NCBI GenBank assembly: GCA_037043015.1
Contig: CM073323.1
Span: 18,919,758-18,983,757 of the forward strand
Length of the DNA stretch: 64,000 bases
Direction: 5' to 3'
DNA from: Bryum argenteum
Taxonomy: Eukaryota; Streptophyta; Bryopsida; Bryales; Bryaceae
This document shows, in pieces, positions 45,001-56,114 of this stretch. The stretch's first letter is position 1. Each line of letters begins with the position of its first letter. The notes under the pieces were generated by a model. That model was not told the origin of the DNA. It saw nothing but the letters and a program-made list of their open reading frames with translations, and searched no databases. The position numbers and the translations under genes were made by a program.

Positions 45001-46919
45001 TCCGAAACCCCAACACATTAGTAGCAGCTCGTCGTCTAAAATTACAGTCATTTTGCCTATGTATCTCGAGAAGGGGAACATCGGAGATTTTGTTTATCAA
45101 TCGTCGAAGACTGCAAAATGGGATTTGCAAATCTTCGATATCGTTGAGCACATCAAGAAGGTATTATTTCATACATTTGTCATTTATAATCTTCCTTATT
45201 ACGTTTTGTACTTGTGAATTTTTTAGCCACTATATAATTTTTCACCTGTATCTCAGATTGGCAAAGACCGTAAGTACCTGTGTTCGGCGATGGAGTATAA
45301 TCCCAAGCATCCAGGGATTGATCTCATTTTTGCAGATGCTCCCGAGAACTTGCCTGTACCGGTTGTATCTCCAACAGAAATTTCATCCTGGAAGCGGCGT
45401 GACAAAACCTACTTTGAGAGCCTCTTCGTGTTTGTCGCGTATCATTTGATAGATGTTGGAGCCATTCTTCCGATGCATCCAAAATGTCGTAGATTCGAGC
45501 GTACTGTCGATTTTGAGTCCCATACATATAGTTTTCGCCTTGTTCAAGACTAGTGGGGATATAATCCCCACCCTATGACCTCTACCGTACCTAAACCGAA
45601 AGAAGTACGAAGTAGATTCTAGTTTCTAATTTCTCAATTTCTGATTATTGCCTTCTAGGCTTGTATGTTAATGTATCTATACTTGTGTTTTGCAGACTCA
45701 CTGCTTTCATATCAAAGTTTATGTTCGTAAAGAGTATCTTTCAAAGTTCCAAACTCGGCAAGTGGCTCACGCATACAAAGGTGTGGCAATCATATCTGAT
45801 GAGGAAGACCACCTCTGTAACTTTGCAGATAAAGAGACATTGCGTTATCGTCCGGATGGTAGGCCATGGCGAGGATCACGAGAGAAGTACGTCGTTTATT
45901 CAATGTTTCATCGATTATCTTACGGACGGGGGGGTATAGTCTTCGACTGGAGCGCAAGTACAGGTAATGTTTCCGTAGACTCTTCATTAGAATTTGTTTC
46001 TACATTTCGCATTTCTAATATGGGCTTCTGATTTTTTAGGTGCATCTGTGATTGATTGCGCGCGCTCCAACCGACACCTCATCGCTATGGAACCTCACGA
46101 AGAGATCTTGATGGTATACTAGCGGATTACAAGAATGGACCGCCCGGTGATGAAAAAAGTGGAGAATCGGCCACTCCCGCGGATTATGACTCTGACGAAC
46201 CGGTCGTGAAGAAGCCACGAAAGTCCATTGATGCGTAATATCATCTTGTACTCTTTTTATCGATTTTAAATTACGCACTTACAAATCGGTAGGACTGACT
46301 TTCTTTGCAATTTTAGGATCGCAGGTCTAAAAGACTCGCAACGCTCATCTCTACAAGAGCCCTCCATCAAAATTCACCCTACCAACGTACGCTGAGCGTC
46401 TTGCTCAAGAGTTTGTTCAAGCTCCATCTCCCATTTTGGCTGACACTCCACGTCGACGTTATAGCAATAATGTGCTTAAGTTTATAGACTTTGAGGCCGA
46501 TCAGTGTGATCAGCACTTTAATGGTACTACATCGTCTGCCTAGTTTGTGATTTTTTTTCTGATAGGTACCAGACATGGTAGCGCCATACATTTATAGTTT
46601 ACCATTATCTATTATTTATATACTATCTATATGTGGTTTTCAATATATACGGTTTTATATTTTTATTTATCGTGATTATTGTTTATAGCTTAACCTACAC
46701 TAAGTGCTTCAAGTATTACTCTAAGTATGTCAATACAATGTATTCGAAGCCATGATTGCCTCTAATGGTGACGTCAACCCTAATTTTGATGTGACTTCTC
46801 AACTCCAATTTCAATGCATCAGTGTATGTAAATGTTTAAGTTTTACACTCAATGTAGACTAAAAGTTTCAGAAGGTATTTTTATTTTCTATTGGAGTAAT
46901 TGAATCTTACCAATGTTGG

Positions 46920-47464
46920 TAGGAGCTCTAGTCCAGTATTTTTATAGCTCAGGATAGCTGCATTAAGACGCAATGCAACGCTCCAACGAGGCCGAGGAGA
47001 ATCGAACTCGGACCACTACAATGTCACGTGAATGTCTTTCTACACACTTTTCAATTAGAGACGGAAAGACGACATGTAGTGATAAATTTCAGATTATATA
47101 AACCGAAGCATTTACATATAATTCTGACAAGTGTAATAAGAAATTGATGACGTCAGCCCTAATTAGTCTCTAAATCTTAAAATCGATAAATTAAACTTAT
47201 TGATTACCTAAAGGGCCATCCCAAATTTTGGTTTGTATTTTGTATATGATTATAATTGTATTGGTTACACATGATGATGCTTGCCCATAATTTAATTAAC
47301 TTTTATTTAACTTGCAAATGTGGATAATTTATGAAATATTGTATAACCTCAATATAATAAAAATAATTGATAAAGGACCTATATCCACGGTTTTGGGTAC
47401 TTTTTTGCCTAAAAACGACCATTTCAAAAATTCAAAACCACCCATTTCATGGTAATAGGGCTAT

Positions 47465-47521
<57 letters not shown>

Positions 47522-47553
47522 AATGAGTGGTAATAGAGTCTTAATCTTTCATG

Positions 47554-47592
<39 letters not shown>

Positions 47593-47637
47593 CCAATCAT
47601 CGCTCTCCGCTCGCACCCGTGCATTCCCCATGCTCAT
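46920..47637 (+). repeat. Terminal region of the second methyltransferase unit
   Basis: Reverse-complement counterpart of 7471-8131: GAGCTATAAAAATACTGGAC and AGCTCAGGATAGCTGCA (46945), the block CGAACTCGGACCACTAC (47000), CCACGGTTTTGGGTAC (47384) and the end CGCTCGCACCCGTGC near 47630. It contains 54 consecutive T (47466-47519) and about 37 A (47552-47588), which replace the more regular sequence in copy A. Confidence 0.75.
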
Positions 47638-48560
47638 AAATTTTAGAGCTCATTTTCCCGATAAACCAATAAAGCCTCTAAGAGTAGATAACGCCATGAA
47701 ATTCCGATCTCACTCATTTGAGGACTATTGCACGGCGTCCAAGATTGCAATTACATATGCAGTCTCGTACGAGCACGCGCAAAATGGACTTGCCAAAGCT
47801 TACATCAAAAAGGTCCAGTTGCTCACTAGGCTTTTACTTATACATGCTAACCTTCTCGCAATGATGTGGAGAGTTGGAGACGTGCAGTTTTGCATGCCGC
47901 TACGTTACTCAGGTTTTGACCAACGCTAATTAACTCACAGACACCCTTAGAATTGATTTCGGGAAGAACCCCAAATGTCCGACACTTACGTGTCTCGGGT
48001 GCCAAGTGTTCGTACCGGCACCCGAATCTCAGGTCAAAACCATTACCATCTACCGAGTTGAATGCGTTTATGTGGGCTTTGACAGCCCAAGTATCATACG
48101 TATGTGGGCTTCGACAGTCCAAGTATCATATTTAGATCCCAAAACCGATGCCCTTCACAAGACACGGTTTGAAAACTGTCGTTTATAGACCATGTTTTCC
48201 CCTCGCATTCCAATCAAGGAGAAAACAAACCACTTGTATTCCGCGCCACCCAAAGCTTTACCATGAATTCCAATCCCAGAACCGCCATTTCTGAGCCGGA
48301 GGTCCTGAAACTGCTACAGCTTCAGAGTATTGCAAACAAGGTGCCGGATAGCTTCGACTCACGTCCTAGAATACTCCATAATCCCATCTCGGGCTCTGGA
48401 AATCCAAAACCAGCACCTGTAATGAAGTCAGTCAAAGAATCTAGAGCTCCCCCGGAACCTAGAACCCCCAACGTCCCAAGGCAGCCCAAGCCGACCAAAG
48501 TGCCCAACTCAATATGTGATAAACCTCTTGTTCCAAATAAATTTAATTTACAAACTCAAT
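47638..48560 (+). pseudogene. Ty1/copia integrase, 3' part
   Basis: Resumes the integrase core of the element at 37235-39676: LINFRAHFPDKPIKPLRVDN, then KFRSHSFEDYC and HAQNGLAKAYIKKVQLLTR. It then frameshifts through LISGRTPNVRHLRV and VYVGFDSPSIIR to SYLDPKTDALHKTRFENC, the end of the integrase domain. A Pro-rich stretch follows at 48263-48560 (PPEPRTPNVPRQPKP), like the linker before the reverse transcriptase. No reverse transcriptase and no 3' LTR are seen. Confidence 0.8.
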
Positions 48561-48599
48561 TTGTGACAATCAATACATGTTGAAATCTTGTTAAGTCTC

Positions 48600-49192
48600 A
48601 AGAGAAAATCTTATAATATATTTTACACTTTCATCAAGTATAAGAGTATTTTTTAAAAAATAAAAATTACAATTATTCAAGTGGTCGATAATTTGAAATT
48701 CAATATTCAATAATCCGTTGTCTTGCTTTACAATCTAAATATTTTTGACAAGTCTACTTACAAAAACGTAGTAAAACAAACCAAATTGAAACAAAACGCA
48801 ACAAAACGCATTAGCAACGCAGGAAAAACACAATAAAATGCAACAAAAACAGAACATGAACAAAATGCAAACGGACTTCAAATAAATATCAATAAAACAA
48901 AATATGACTAAATAAAATAATATAGAAGTGACGAAAAATAGTGCAACAGAAAGAAATAGAATACAATAGAATATAATAGAATTGAACAAATCAGAATAAT
49001 ACGGAACAAATTGAAAAAGAACGGAATGAAACAAACCAAAACAACACACAATAGAACAGAACGAAAAAGAACATACAAGATGTAACAAATCGTAACGAAA
49101 TAACCTGAAATAGTAAGTATTCAGTTACATAGCAAAACACCAAATGGCAAAAAGGTTAAGGATGTACACAATAATGAGTATGTGTGACACGA
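48600..49192. other. A-rich spacer, no gene
   Basis: Purine-rich low-complexity DNA, with AACAAAACG/AATAGAATA-type repetition between 48770 and 49080. The minus-strand open frame here is Phe/Leu/Cys-rich noise. Confidence 0.6.
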
Positions 49193-49660
49193 TGTAACAC
49201 CTTTCTAAGTATGGGGAACAAGAAGAGGACTGAGACGTGAGGAGGAGACTTGTGATCATTGTAAGGATAGTCTCGGATGAGAGAGTCAGCCGAGAGTGAG
49301 AGTATCTCAGTTGGTCCATATAGAGCTTAAACCCGTGAGCGAGTTGAAAGGGATTGCGACGTGAAGCTACACGCGGCGATGATGAAGAAGACTCGAAGCT
49401 TACCTAAAGTGAAATAAAAAAGTTGTGTCCGATGCCTTACACAAGTTGTGTTGGCACATGGGTTCTCGAGGGTAATACCAAGAGAGACCCACAAGTTGAA
49501 CCAATGTAAGTAATGGCCTTGCACGAATACTGTTACTAATAGCATGGCGCTAACCGTGTGCTTGTATTGCACGGTTACTTAACTGAGCTGATGGGGTAAC
49601 GCTGGAGCGGCTTGGAAGGTTGAGAGTGACGCGGAGCTAGACTAGCGATACATGTAGACA
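49193..49660 (+). repeat. Putative LTR of an unclassified retroelement (468 bp)
   Basis: Starts TGTAACACC and ends ATGTAGACA, so TGT/ACA ends, two bases before a primer-binding site complementary to initiator tRNA-Met. No second LTR copy is seen, so the start is a best guess. Confidence 0.5.
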
Positions 49661-49662
49661 TG

Positions 49663-49674
49663 TGGTATCAGAGT
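49663..49674 (+). promoter_or_regulatory. Primer-binding site (tRNA-iMet type)
   Basis: TGGTATCAGAGT closely matches the TGGTATCAGAGC primer site of many plant LTR retrotransposons and lies directly after the putative LTR. Confidence 0.6.
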
Positions 49675-50872
49675 CTTTAAGCGTGGTATCTTGGTGGAGT
49701 CAAATTCCGCTACTTAGAAGAGTGAAGGGCGTCCGTTTAAATTATGCGCAATAGACTCTTCAGAAGTCAAGACAGGGGTCTACGAGTAACGTGGAGACTC
49801 AACTTAACAGCATAGCAAAGCTGAAGGAGCTTGAGGTGCGCTTAAGAAAAGAGGTTGGTCTTTTAAGATTTCTAGGATAAATAGAAATCTATGAGAGCTT
49901 TCTAGGAATATACGATATGCCCCATTCCGATCTTTAAAGAACGAGAAATTTGCTCCCAAAGTCAGAATGTTGAAAACAATAGCCACCTCGTCGACGAACA
50001 AATCAACTAAATTTGATCGACGATCAGTCATCGAGTTCTCGTTGTATCGTTTAAAAAATTCTACAATAGATAGAGATTTATTAGTGCTTTCTAATAATAT
50101 GAGGCATGCTCAATTCTAGTAGGTAGAGGAAGAGTTATGAGCTTCCGAAGTAGGGGTGTTGAAAACATTTTTGCCAAAACCGCCACAGTCAATCGGCAAT
50201 TAGTTCTAGTTCACAGATCTTTTGCTCCTGAGATTTTAGAGGTGAGTGCACATTGAGTTTAACTTTATAAATAGTCATTGTACGCTCCATTTAGAGCTAG
50301 GACAAAAAAATCGTAGCTCAAAACGTAAGGGTCTCCTTAAATTCTATTCGTTTTCCATCCTTTTCTGTTTCGTCTCATTCTTTTCTTCTCTTTCTCATTT
50401 TTTCATTGTTCACAATCCGTACTAACCAAATGCCACCTTCACGATGGTCTTTTGGCTCACATGAGTTTAGAAAGTTGTGGTGGAATGGGAAGAAGAAGTT
50501 TTACAAGAGGAGGACCATAACGCTCAGGACCTTGAAGAGAGCAAGCGAGATGCAGACTCAAATAAGGAGAATTCGCATAACCAGAAGCAAGTGCGCCGCC
50601 ACGAAACGTACATCCGTAGTAAACTTACCTTGCAAAAGAGAATGAATAAAATGCGTGGGCAAATGAAGTTGTTGATGAGTATTTTGGAGCATGGGTCCCG
50701 GTAATGGGGAAATCAGAGGATAAAGCTCAATATTCTCAAAAATAGGTCCCTCAACATACATAGCTCAAAAAATAAGATTTTATAGGATAAATTTGATAAC
50801 ATCTCCTATATTTAAAAAGAATTAAAGAATTTCTAGAGTTCACAAAATGGTTGCAACACTTGTTGGTTACTG
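49675..50872. other. Retroelement leader or spacer without coding sequence
   Basis: No gag or pol motif. Only short frames, one of them Lys/Arg-rich at 50406-50704. Confidence 0.5.
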
Positions 50873-50874
50873 TA

Positions 50875-53359
50875 CAGTGGAATACAGTTTGCTTACAAAT
50901 TCTGGCCCTCTGCTCCTTGAGCTTCATTTTCTCAAGCAGTATAATATGGCCCATAACTCACAGATTCCACCCCTTCTAATCATGAAATTTGGTGGCTCGT
51001 TCCTCAATATGTTTAAAATATGTGGAGATTAAATATTTGCATGAGGATATGGAGCATTAATGACAAAGATAAAAATTCCACCACCATCTACCAAATGGCT
51101 CAAAAACATTGCATAGAAAATTGCACGTCGCACGAAATCGGGCATCACACACCACCAATTTTTTTGGCGGCTGAAATTTATCATCAAGGTGCCTTATTTT
51201 TGCCACATGGCATTCAATAAGTAATGAGCTCTAGATATTTAAAATGGGCACTGTTTCCAAGAGGGGTTCAAGAGAGCATTCTCCAAGGCTGTGAGCATAG
51301 TGAGTAGCATGTGTGAACACATCGTGAGGAGGCAATGAGCATTATGTGTGTTTCATGGTGAGTGTTACAGGCATCATAGATTTATGAGACCAAAGAAAGG
51401 AAACGGTTGCTGATTTACATGATTCTCCATTTGCCAATTCTTCTGAAAGACTATCCAGGAACTTAGTCTCTTGCATGACACTAGCTCTGTTGGTAAGACA
51501 GTTTCCAGGTAGATGGGACAGTTTCCAAATTTTAGTATACATCACTCTTAGAATGATTTATAGCTTGCACTAGAACATACTTCTTTGAAACTTGTTGTCT
51601 AGTGGCTATGTGAGTTCTTGTTAATTCCAGTGAATTTCCACGACGATTCCAGTCATGACTGAAATTTTTTTGTGCTGTCAAGCAGAACCTTGGTGAAGAA
51701 TCATGGAACAAAATAATGCTTGGACATCGTGAGATGATCAATGGTGTGGTAAGTAATGTCTTCTTGTTCATTTACTTGTTTTTGGAAAACGTATCAGTGT
51801 AGCATGGAAGTCTCATGATTGTGATTTATCCTCCATGAATTGCAGAGGCATGGAAGTATGTATGGTGCACTACAAGCACGTTCATTACAATGTGATTGCA
51901 ATTGGTGCTGCTATTTACAAAGTTGGTGTGCTGCCGGTTAGCTTCCGTTCCCTCATGTGTATTTTACTCAAGAAATACTTAGTCTAGGAAGTTTAATAGA
52001 CGGACGGGTTCAATTGGATCTGTTGATGTGATGCTCGAGTTCTTGTATCAGGTTCCTGCTGATTTGTTGGCTAAAGCTAAGTCTTGAACATGAGTTGTAT
52101 TGAGCAACATTTCTATCAAGGTGTGATGCGGTCATGCGAACACGTACACTTTCAAATGAAGAGCAGACACTTATTATTAAACTCCGTCGAGGTGGCATGA
52201 GGCCATCTGATATTGCAAATCATTTGAACATGCCTCGCTCTACTGTTTCAACGGTTATCACAAAATGGAAGATATCTGGTTGCATGACAACTCAAAGTAG
52301 AGGACACAACTCTTGCAAAATGTCAGATCGTGCGCTACGCAACTTAGCTCAAGACATTCAACAAGATCGACGCCAACATTTCCCTAGTCGAGCTGCAATA
52401 TCAGGTGCATCACAATACCATGCGAAAATATATTCGAAATCTGGGCTTTGGAAATCGTATTGCTGTAGAGAAGCCATACCTCAATTTAGTGCATAGAGCA
52501 ACTAGGTTAGCATTTGCCCACAAATATAAGCAATGAACGGAACAAGATTGGTACAAAGTCATTTAGACAGATGAATCGTCATTTGAACTTTGAAAGAATT
52601 CTCGTCAAATTCGAGTATGGCGCAAACCTTACGAAAAGTATATGTCAGAATGTCTGGTGCCTACCTTCAAATCTGGAAGGACATCTGTGATGGTGTGGGG
52701 TGCGTTTACAGGTTTTGACAAATCTCCATTAGCCATTATGCCTCAAGGAGAAAGAACTGGTGCACATATTGTGAAGAATGTGTATAAAAGCACTTTGAGC
52801 GGGTTTTATTTCATGCACGATAATCCTCATGACCTCACTCTCATGGAAGATGGAGCTCTTGTGCATCGAAGCAAGATGGCAGAGAATTGGAGACTAGCTT
52901 ATGGCATAAAGAAGTTGAAGTGGCCTTCAAACTCACCTGATCTAAATCCAATTGAGAACATTTGGAAGATACTCAAAGATTGGCTTCGTTACCATAGCAT
53001 GCCACAAAATAAGCTAGAATTGATAGAATGCATTCGTAAAGTATGGGATGAGGTTCCCTTAGTGCAATTGAAATGCCTCATTTCAACTATGCCCGATCTT
53101 ATTAAAGCAGTGATCTCAGCTAGAGGTGGAAGCACTAGGTGGTAGATAGTGTAGAAGGAAAATACAAATGCTTATTCATTTTTCAAGTTTTTATGTATAT
53201 ACTTTTTGTAACCTCAAAGTAGACTTCACTAGCATTCCGACGCAATTTGAAATTTCAAAATCATACAATTTTTGAGCAAGTTATTGCATTTTAAAGTTTC
53301 CCAGTTTTTCCACTGTCCTGCACTGCGGCCAGAATTTGTAAGCAAACTGTACCCCACTG
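50875..53359 (+). mobile_element. Tc1/mariner element (2485 bp)
   Basis: Inverted ends of about 33 bp: CAGTGGAATACAGTTTGC then TTACAAATTCTGGCC on the left (50875), and the complement GGCCAGAATTTGTAAGC then AAACTGTACCCCACTG on the right, ending at 53359. The target duplication is TA on both sides (50873-50874 and 53360-53361). The transposase lies in the right half; about 1.1 kb of non-coding DNA precedes it. Confidence 0.9.
52134..53145 (+). pseudogene. Tc1/mariner transposase, broken
   Basis: The N-terminal helix-turn-helix domain starts MRTRTLSNEEQTLIIKLRRG and includes PSDIANHLNMPRSTVSTVI. The frame shifts near 52405, and the true reading continues RKYIRNLGFGNRIAVEKPYL with stops near 52533 and 52562. 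The catalytic triad is visible: TDESSFEL (52568), MEDGALVHRS (52843) and NPIENIWKILKDWL (52945), i.e. a DDE signature with the last spacing as in Tc1 elements. The C-terminus ends GGSTRW. A further stop follows TDESSFEL. The transposase is dead, but the ends are well preserved. Confidence 0.88.
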
Positions 53360-53361
53360 TA

Positions 53362-54447
53362 CATCATGGAGGTACTCTACGTCGATAGGCCTACCCGGAT
53401 ATTAACATATTTGTTCGTTTCTAGATTCATTTGCCCTACGAGTCTAGGTTCTAGATTTTTAGTAATTTGGATACTTTTCCAACAATTTTTGCTACTGCTA
53501 TCAATGCTGTCAACATTGACACAAACATACAAACAAGTCCACTACAAGCAGATTGATACCGTCAAACGAAGGCAATCACAACTACAACACTCCAAAATCT
53601 TGTACAAAGCACAAAGATTTTACCCTTGAACTCCGAGGAGTCAGTTTTAGGCTTGATTATTTTTCCAATCATACATGTTCTTTTGAAAATTCTGGGTCAA
53701 AGCCATCTCTCCACCCACTTGATGAGAACTGTATTCAATGTACAATTTACTCCATACAGAATTCCTGAAAAATTTTATCGAAAAAACTTATCACTATCTG
53801 ATGTATTTTCACAAGCTCCAAATGAGAATACGCCGGATTTGTTCCAGGAATCTTTCAGATTTTATAGTACTTAGAATCTTCTGATGATGGGTATTTACAA
53901 GTATGAAAGATAGTATATATTTAGCCGAAGTTTGAAAACACAGGAATATACCTGTACTCCAGTAACCTTGGTTTTGACCATCAACTTTAGTGTAAACTGT
54001 GCTCCAATTTGAGAATTTGATAAAGTGCTTATATCCAGAAGATTCCGTTCTCTAACCACGGTGTGCTGTTTCCCGACTGAAAACATGACACGAAGTGCTT
54101 GTCTTCATCGTACTGTCAATACATACAAAAATCTCAGGCTCATATAAAAAAGAACATTTGAGCATTCTCGTCAGTTCTTCAAAGACTCACAAATATTTGA
54201 GAATTTCACCAAAAGATAAGAGCATGTGAAAAAAGAAAAATTCCTATTATTTACAGTGATCAACTGGACTTACCAGTTGTGGAGCTTCAGAGCATGCCCT
54301 GGCGTTTAAAGGTGAAGAACTCATCTCAACTTGACATCCCGTGTTAAATGCACGTTCTGCTTAGATAACGCAATATATGCAATCCTCTTGCTAATGAAAG
54401 TATTTGATCGATATAGAGCCGGCGCGTGTGATTACCTTCCTGGCATT
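53362..54447. other. Intergenic DNA downstream of RECX
   Basis: AT-rich, no gene seen. It probably contains the RECX 3' untranslated region near 54.3-54.45 kb. Confidence 0.5.
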
Positions 54448-56114
54448 TTACTCCAGGAATTGCGTGTTGTGGTCTTCAGACTCCAGGGACTTGAGGATCT
54501 GTGAAGTGATGGACCAGTTGAAGCCACGGCGCTGCAACCACCCGACCATGCGTCGCTTGCGAGCCTCCGCTGAAAGTTGACTGCCTCCTCGAGCCCACTG
54601 CAGCCTTACTTTCTGCAGCAGATGCTCTCTGGCTTCTCTGGTCATGCCCCACACCATCTCATCTTCTGCTTCGTCGCCTTCTTCCTCGTGGATGGCATCT
54701 TCCGTGCTTGTGAACACCTTCTCTAGAGCTGTGGCCACGTCCTCGAGCCCCACTCCTCGTAGTTTCAGTTCCTGCACACACGAAGTTTATGGTCTCATCT
54801 ACCCCTCCCTCTCGAATGCAGTACACTCATATCAAATGTCATTAGGCTCACAAACCATGGAACATAATCGAGAGGAAATTTGGTTTGGCACAATGGTAAT
54901 GGTGATGCAGGGTTGAATGGCTGCACGAAAGGGGAAAGTGAAACTTGGGAGAGTTTGCACAAAGAACTTTTGAAGCTCGGTACTTCGGGAGAGTCAGATT
55001 TGGTAACAGACATTCCCGACTGAAACATATTCAATGAAATTAGAGCTATTGGCTTGGTACCTGTTTCAGACGTTGGGGACCCCAGCAAGCCGACCGCCAT
55101 CGAGACCGGACAAAAGCCTCAGCGTACTCCACATCACTTTGCAATCCACTGCCAAGAAGAGCACTCACATTTCACTATAAAGACGAGGCAACTCAGAGCA
55201 GATATGACTAGGGAGAGCACCGAACCAGGATCTTTTGCTGTTCTAGAGATGAAGAACCAGAGAAGCTGGATTAGCTAGAGGTTGAAAAATGAAAAGAAGT
55301 GGTATTCGAGCATGCGAAAGGAATGCAGGGGATCACCATCTTTGAAGATCAGCGATGGTGGACTCAATGACGGGTTCAGGTACGCTCCTGCCGATCAGCT
55401 TCTGTCTCAACTTGTGTGCGGTTTGTGGGCTGTCACACACAACATACCGATCAATACCAATCAATTTTGCTGAGATCAACAAAAGAGTGTTGTTATTAGG
55501 GCTTACGCTATTCCGAGTAAACGCAGAGCGTAGTTTTTAGCTGCCTGCTTCTCCTTCGCAAGCTTCTGGTCTTCTTCAGTCTCCACTGCTTCTTCAAAAA
55601 GATTGCTATCAGTCAGCAGACCTTCAAACTTCCTGCCATCCCCGTAAAACAGTCCTTGAAGCGGCTTGTTCTCCTCTAAACCCTCAAAATTTCGACCGTC
55701 CCCATAAACTAGCCCCCCAGCAGGCTTGGAACTCTTCTTTAGGTCGGGAATCGCTGCAACTGGAAAAATTCTCTCCCGTTTTTGATGCGTGGATGAGTCC
55801 CGCAACTGGAGCTCTCTCTTCAGGCGCTGCAATTCGGCGTTTGGATCCGTTGCCTCTACATCGTCCTGCTCCTCCTGTTTGCGCACATCCGATGTACGTT
55901 GTTTCCATCTGGGGCGCGAGTAAGAGACTCCTAATGCTGGTGCTGCATCGTCTGAGGTACGAGTGGGTTTTTTTGCACTTGCAGGGACCTGCGGATTGTA
56001 ACGAATCGGGCCCGAAGCAGCACGGATGGTGCTTGCAAAAAAGCTCCGGGTCGCAATTGCAGTGCTGTAAACCCTAATCATCGCTCCCTCAAGCACCGGC
56101 GTAATCAACGACAA
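54448..56114 (-). CDS. RECX: RecX family regulator, organelle-targeted (RECX)
   Basis: RecX binds RecA filaments and limits recombinase activity; plant versions are nuclear genes acting with organellar RecA. Four exons join in frame to 370 codons: 56114-55507, 55429-55337, 55148-55061 and 54771-54448 (donors GTAAGC, GTGATC, GTACCA; acceptors end in CAG). The N-terminus (MIRVYSTAIATRSFFASTIR) is basic and rich in Ser/Ala, like a transit peptide. A hydrophilic region (residues 45-130) follows. Residues 136-166 hold a twice-repeated YGDGRxFEGL motif. The RecX domain runs from about 190: NYALRLLGIA, LRQKLIGRSVPEPVIESTI, DVEYAEAFVRSRWRSACWGP, ELKLRGVGLEDVATAL and WLQRRGFNWSITSQIL. No breaks. The start at 56114 or at the internal Met 12 is not resolved. 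Confidence 0.88.

Larger units (their letters stand above)
39680..46543 (+). pseudogene. Amino-methyltransferase-like multi-exon gene, copy B
   Basis: Eleven exon blocks can be traced by GT-AG junctions shared with copy A: 39680-39985, 40131-41009, 41094-41289, 43472-43669, 43759-43977, 44060-44295, 44368-45160, 45257-45604, 45696-45963, 46040-46234 and 46317-46543. The N-terminal and middle parts are unknown. Exon 7 has an acidic linker (MEIDDDDDDDIFILPDA). Exon 8 carries DLIFADAPENLP (45320-45355), like the DLIFADPPY motif IV of N6A/N4C methyltransferases. Exons 9-10 carry GIVFDWSASTGASVI and SNRHLIAMEP, like motif I (FxGxG, then the acidic end of strand 2). Stops at 39798, 40463, 43969 and 45551 (the last two at family tryptophans) and a lost base near 46110 inactivate it. 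The third intron holds CACTA element 2. Substrate unknown. Confidence 0.62.
39677..47637 (+). mobile_element. Second methyltransferase-bearing unit, inserted in copia
   Basis: Copia integrase stops at NMAF (39676) and resumes at LINFRAHFPDKP (47638), so the 7.96 kb between is an insertion that removed at most a few codons. Its 3' end is the same terminal region as at 7471-8131, ending CGCACCCGTGCATTCCC. Its 5' end has no matching inverted repeat and starts inside the first exon, so it is a 5'-truncated copy. Taking out the CACTA element leaves about 5.87 kb, close to the 5.6 kb of copy A without its insertions. I found no target-site duplication. Confidence 0.6.

Noticed and set aside
7471..47637. 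The inverted 0.65-kb repeats at 7471-8131 and 46920-47637 as ends of one 40-kb element
   Set aside because: The bases outside the two ends do not match (AGCAGGAAATG against ATGCTCATAAA), and the right one closes an insertion in copia. A nearer right end at 31.93 kb has the matching duplication.
48735..49088. 117-codon Phe/Cys/Leu-rich minus-strand frame
   Set aside because: Product of A-rich repetitive DNA; it only looks like a membrane protein by composition.
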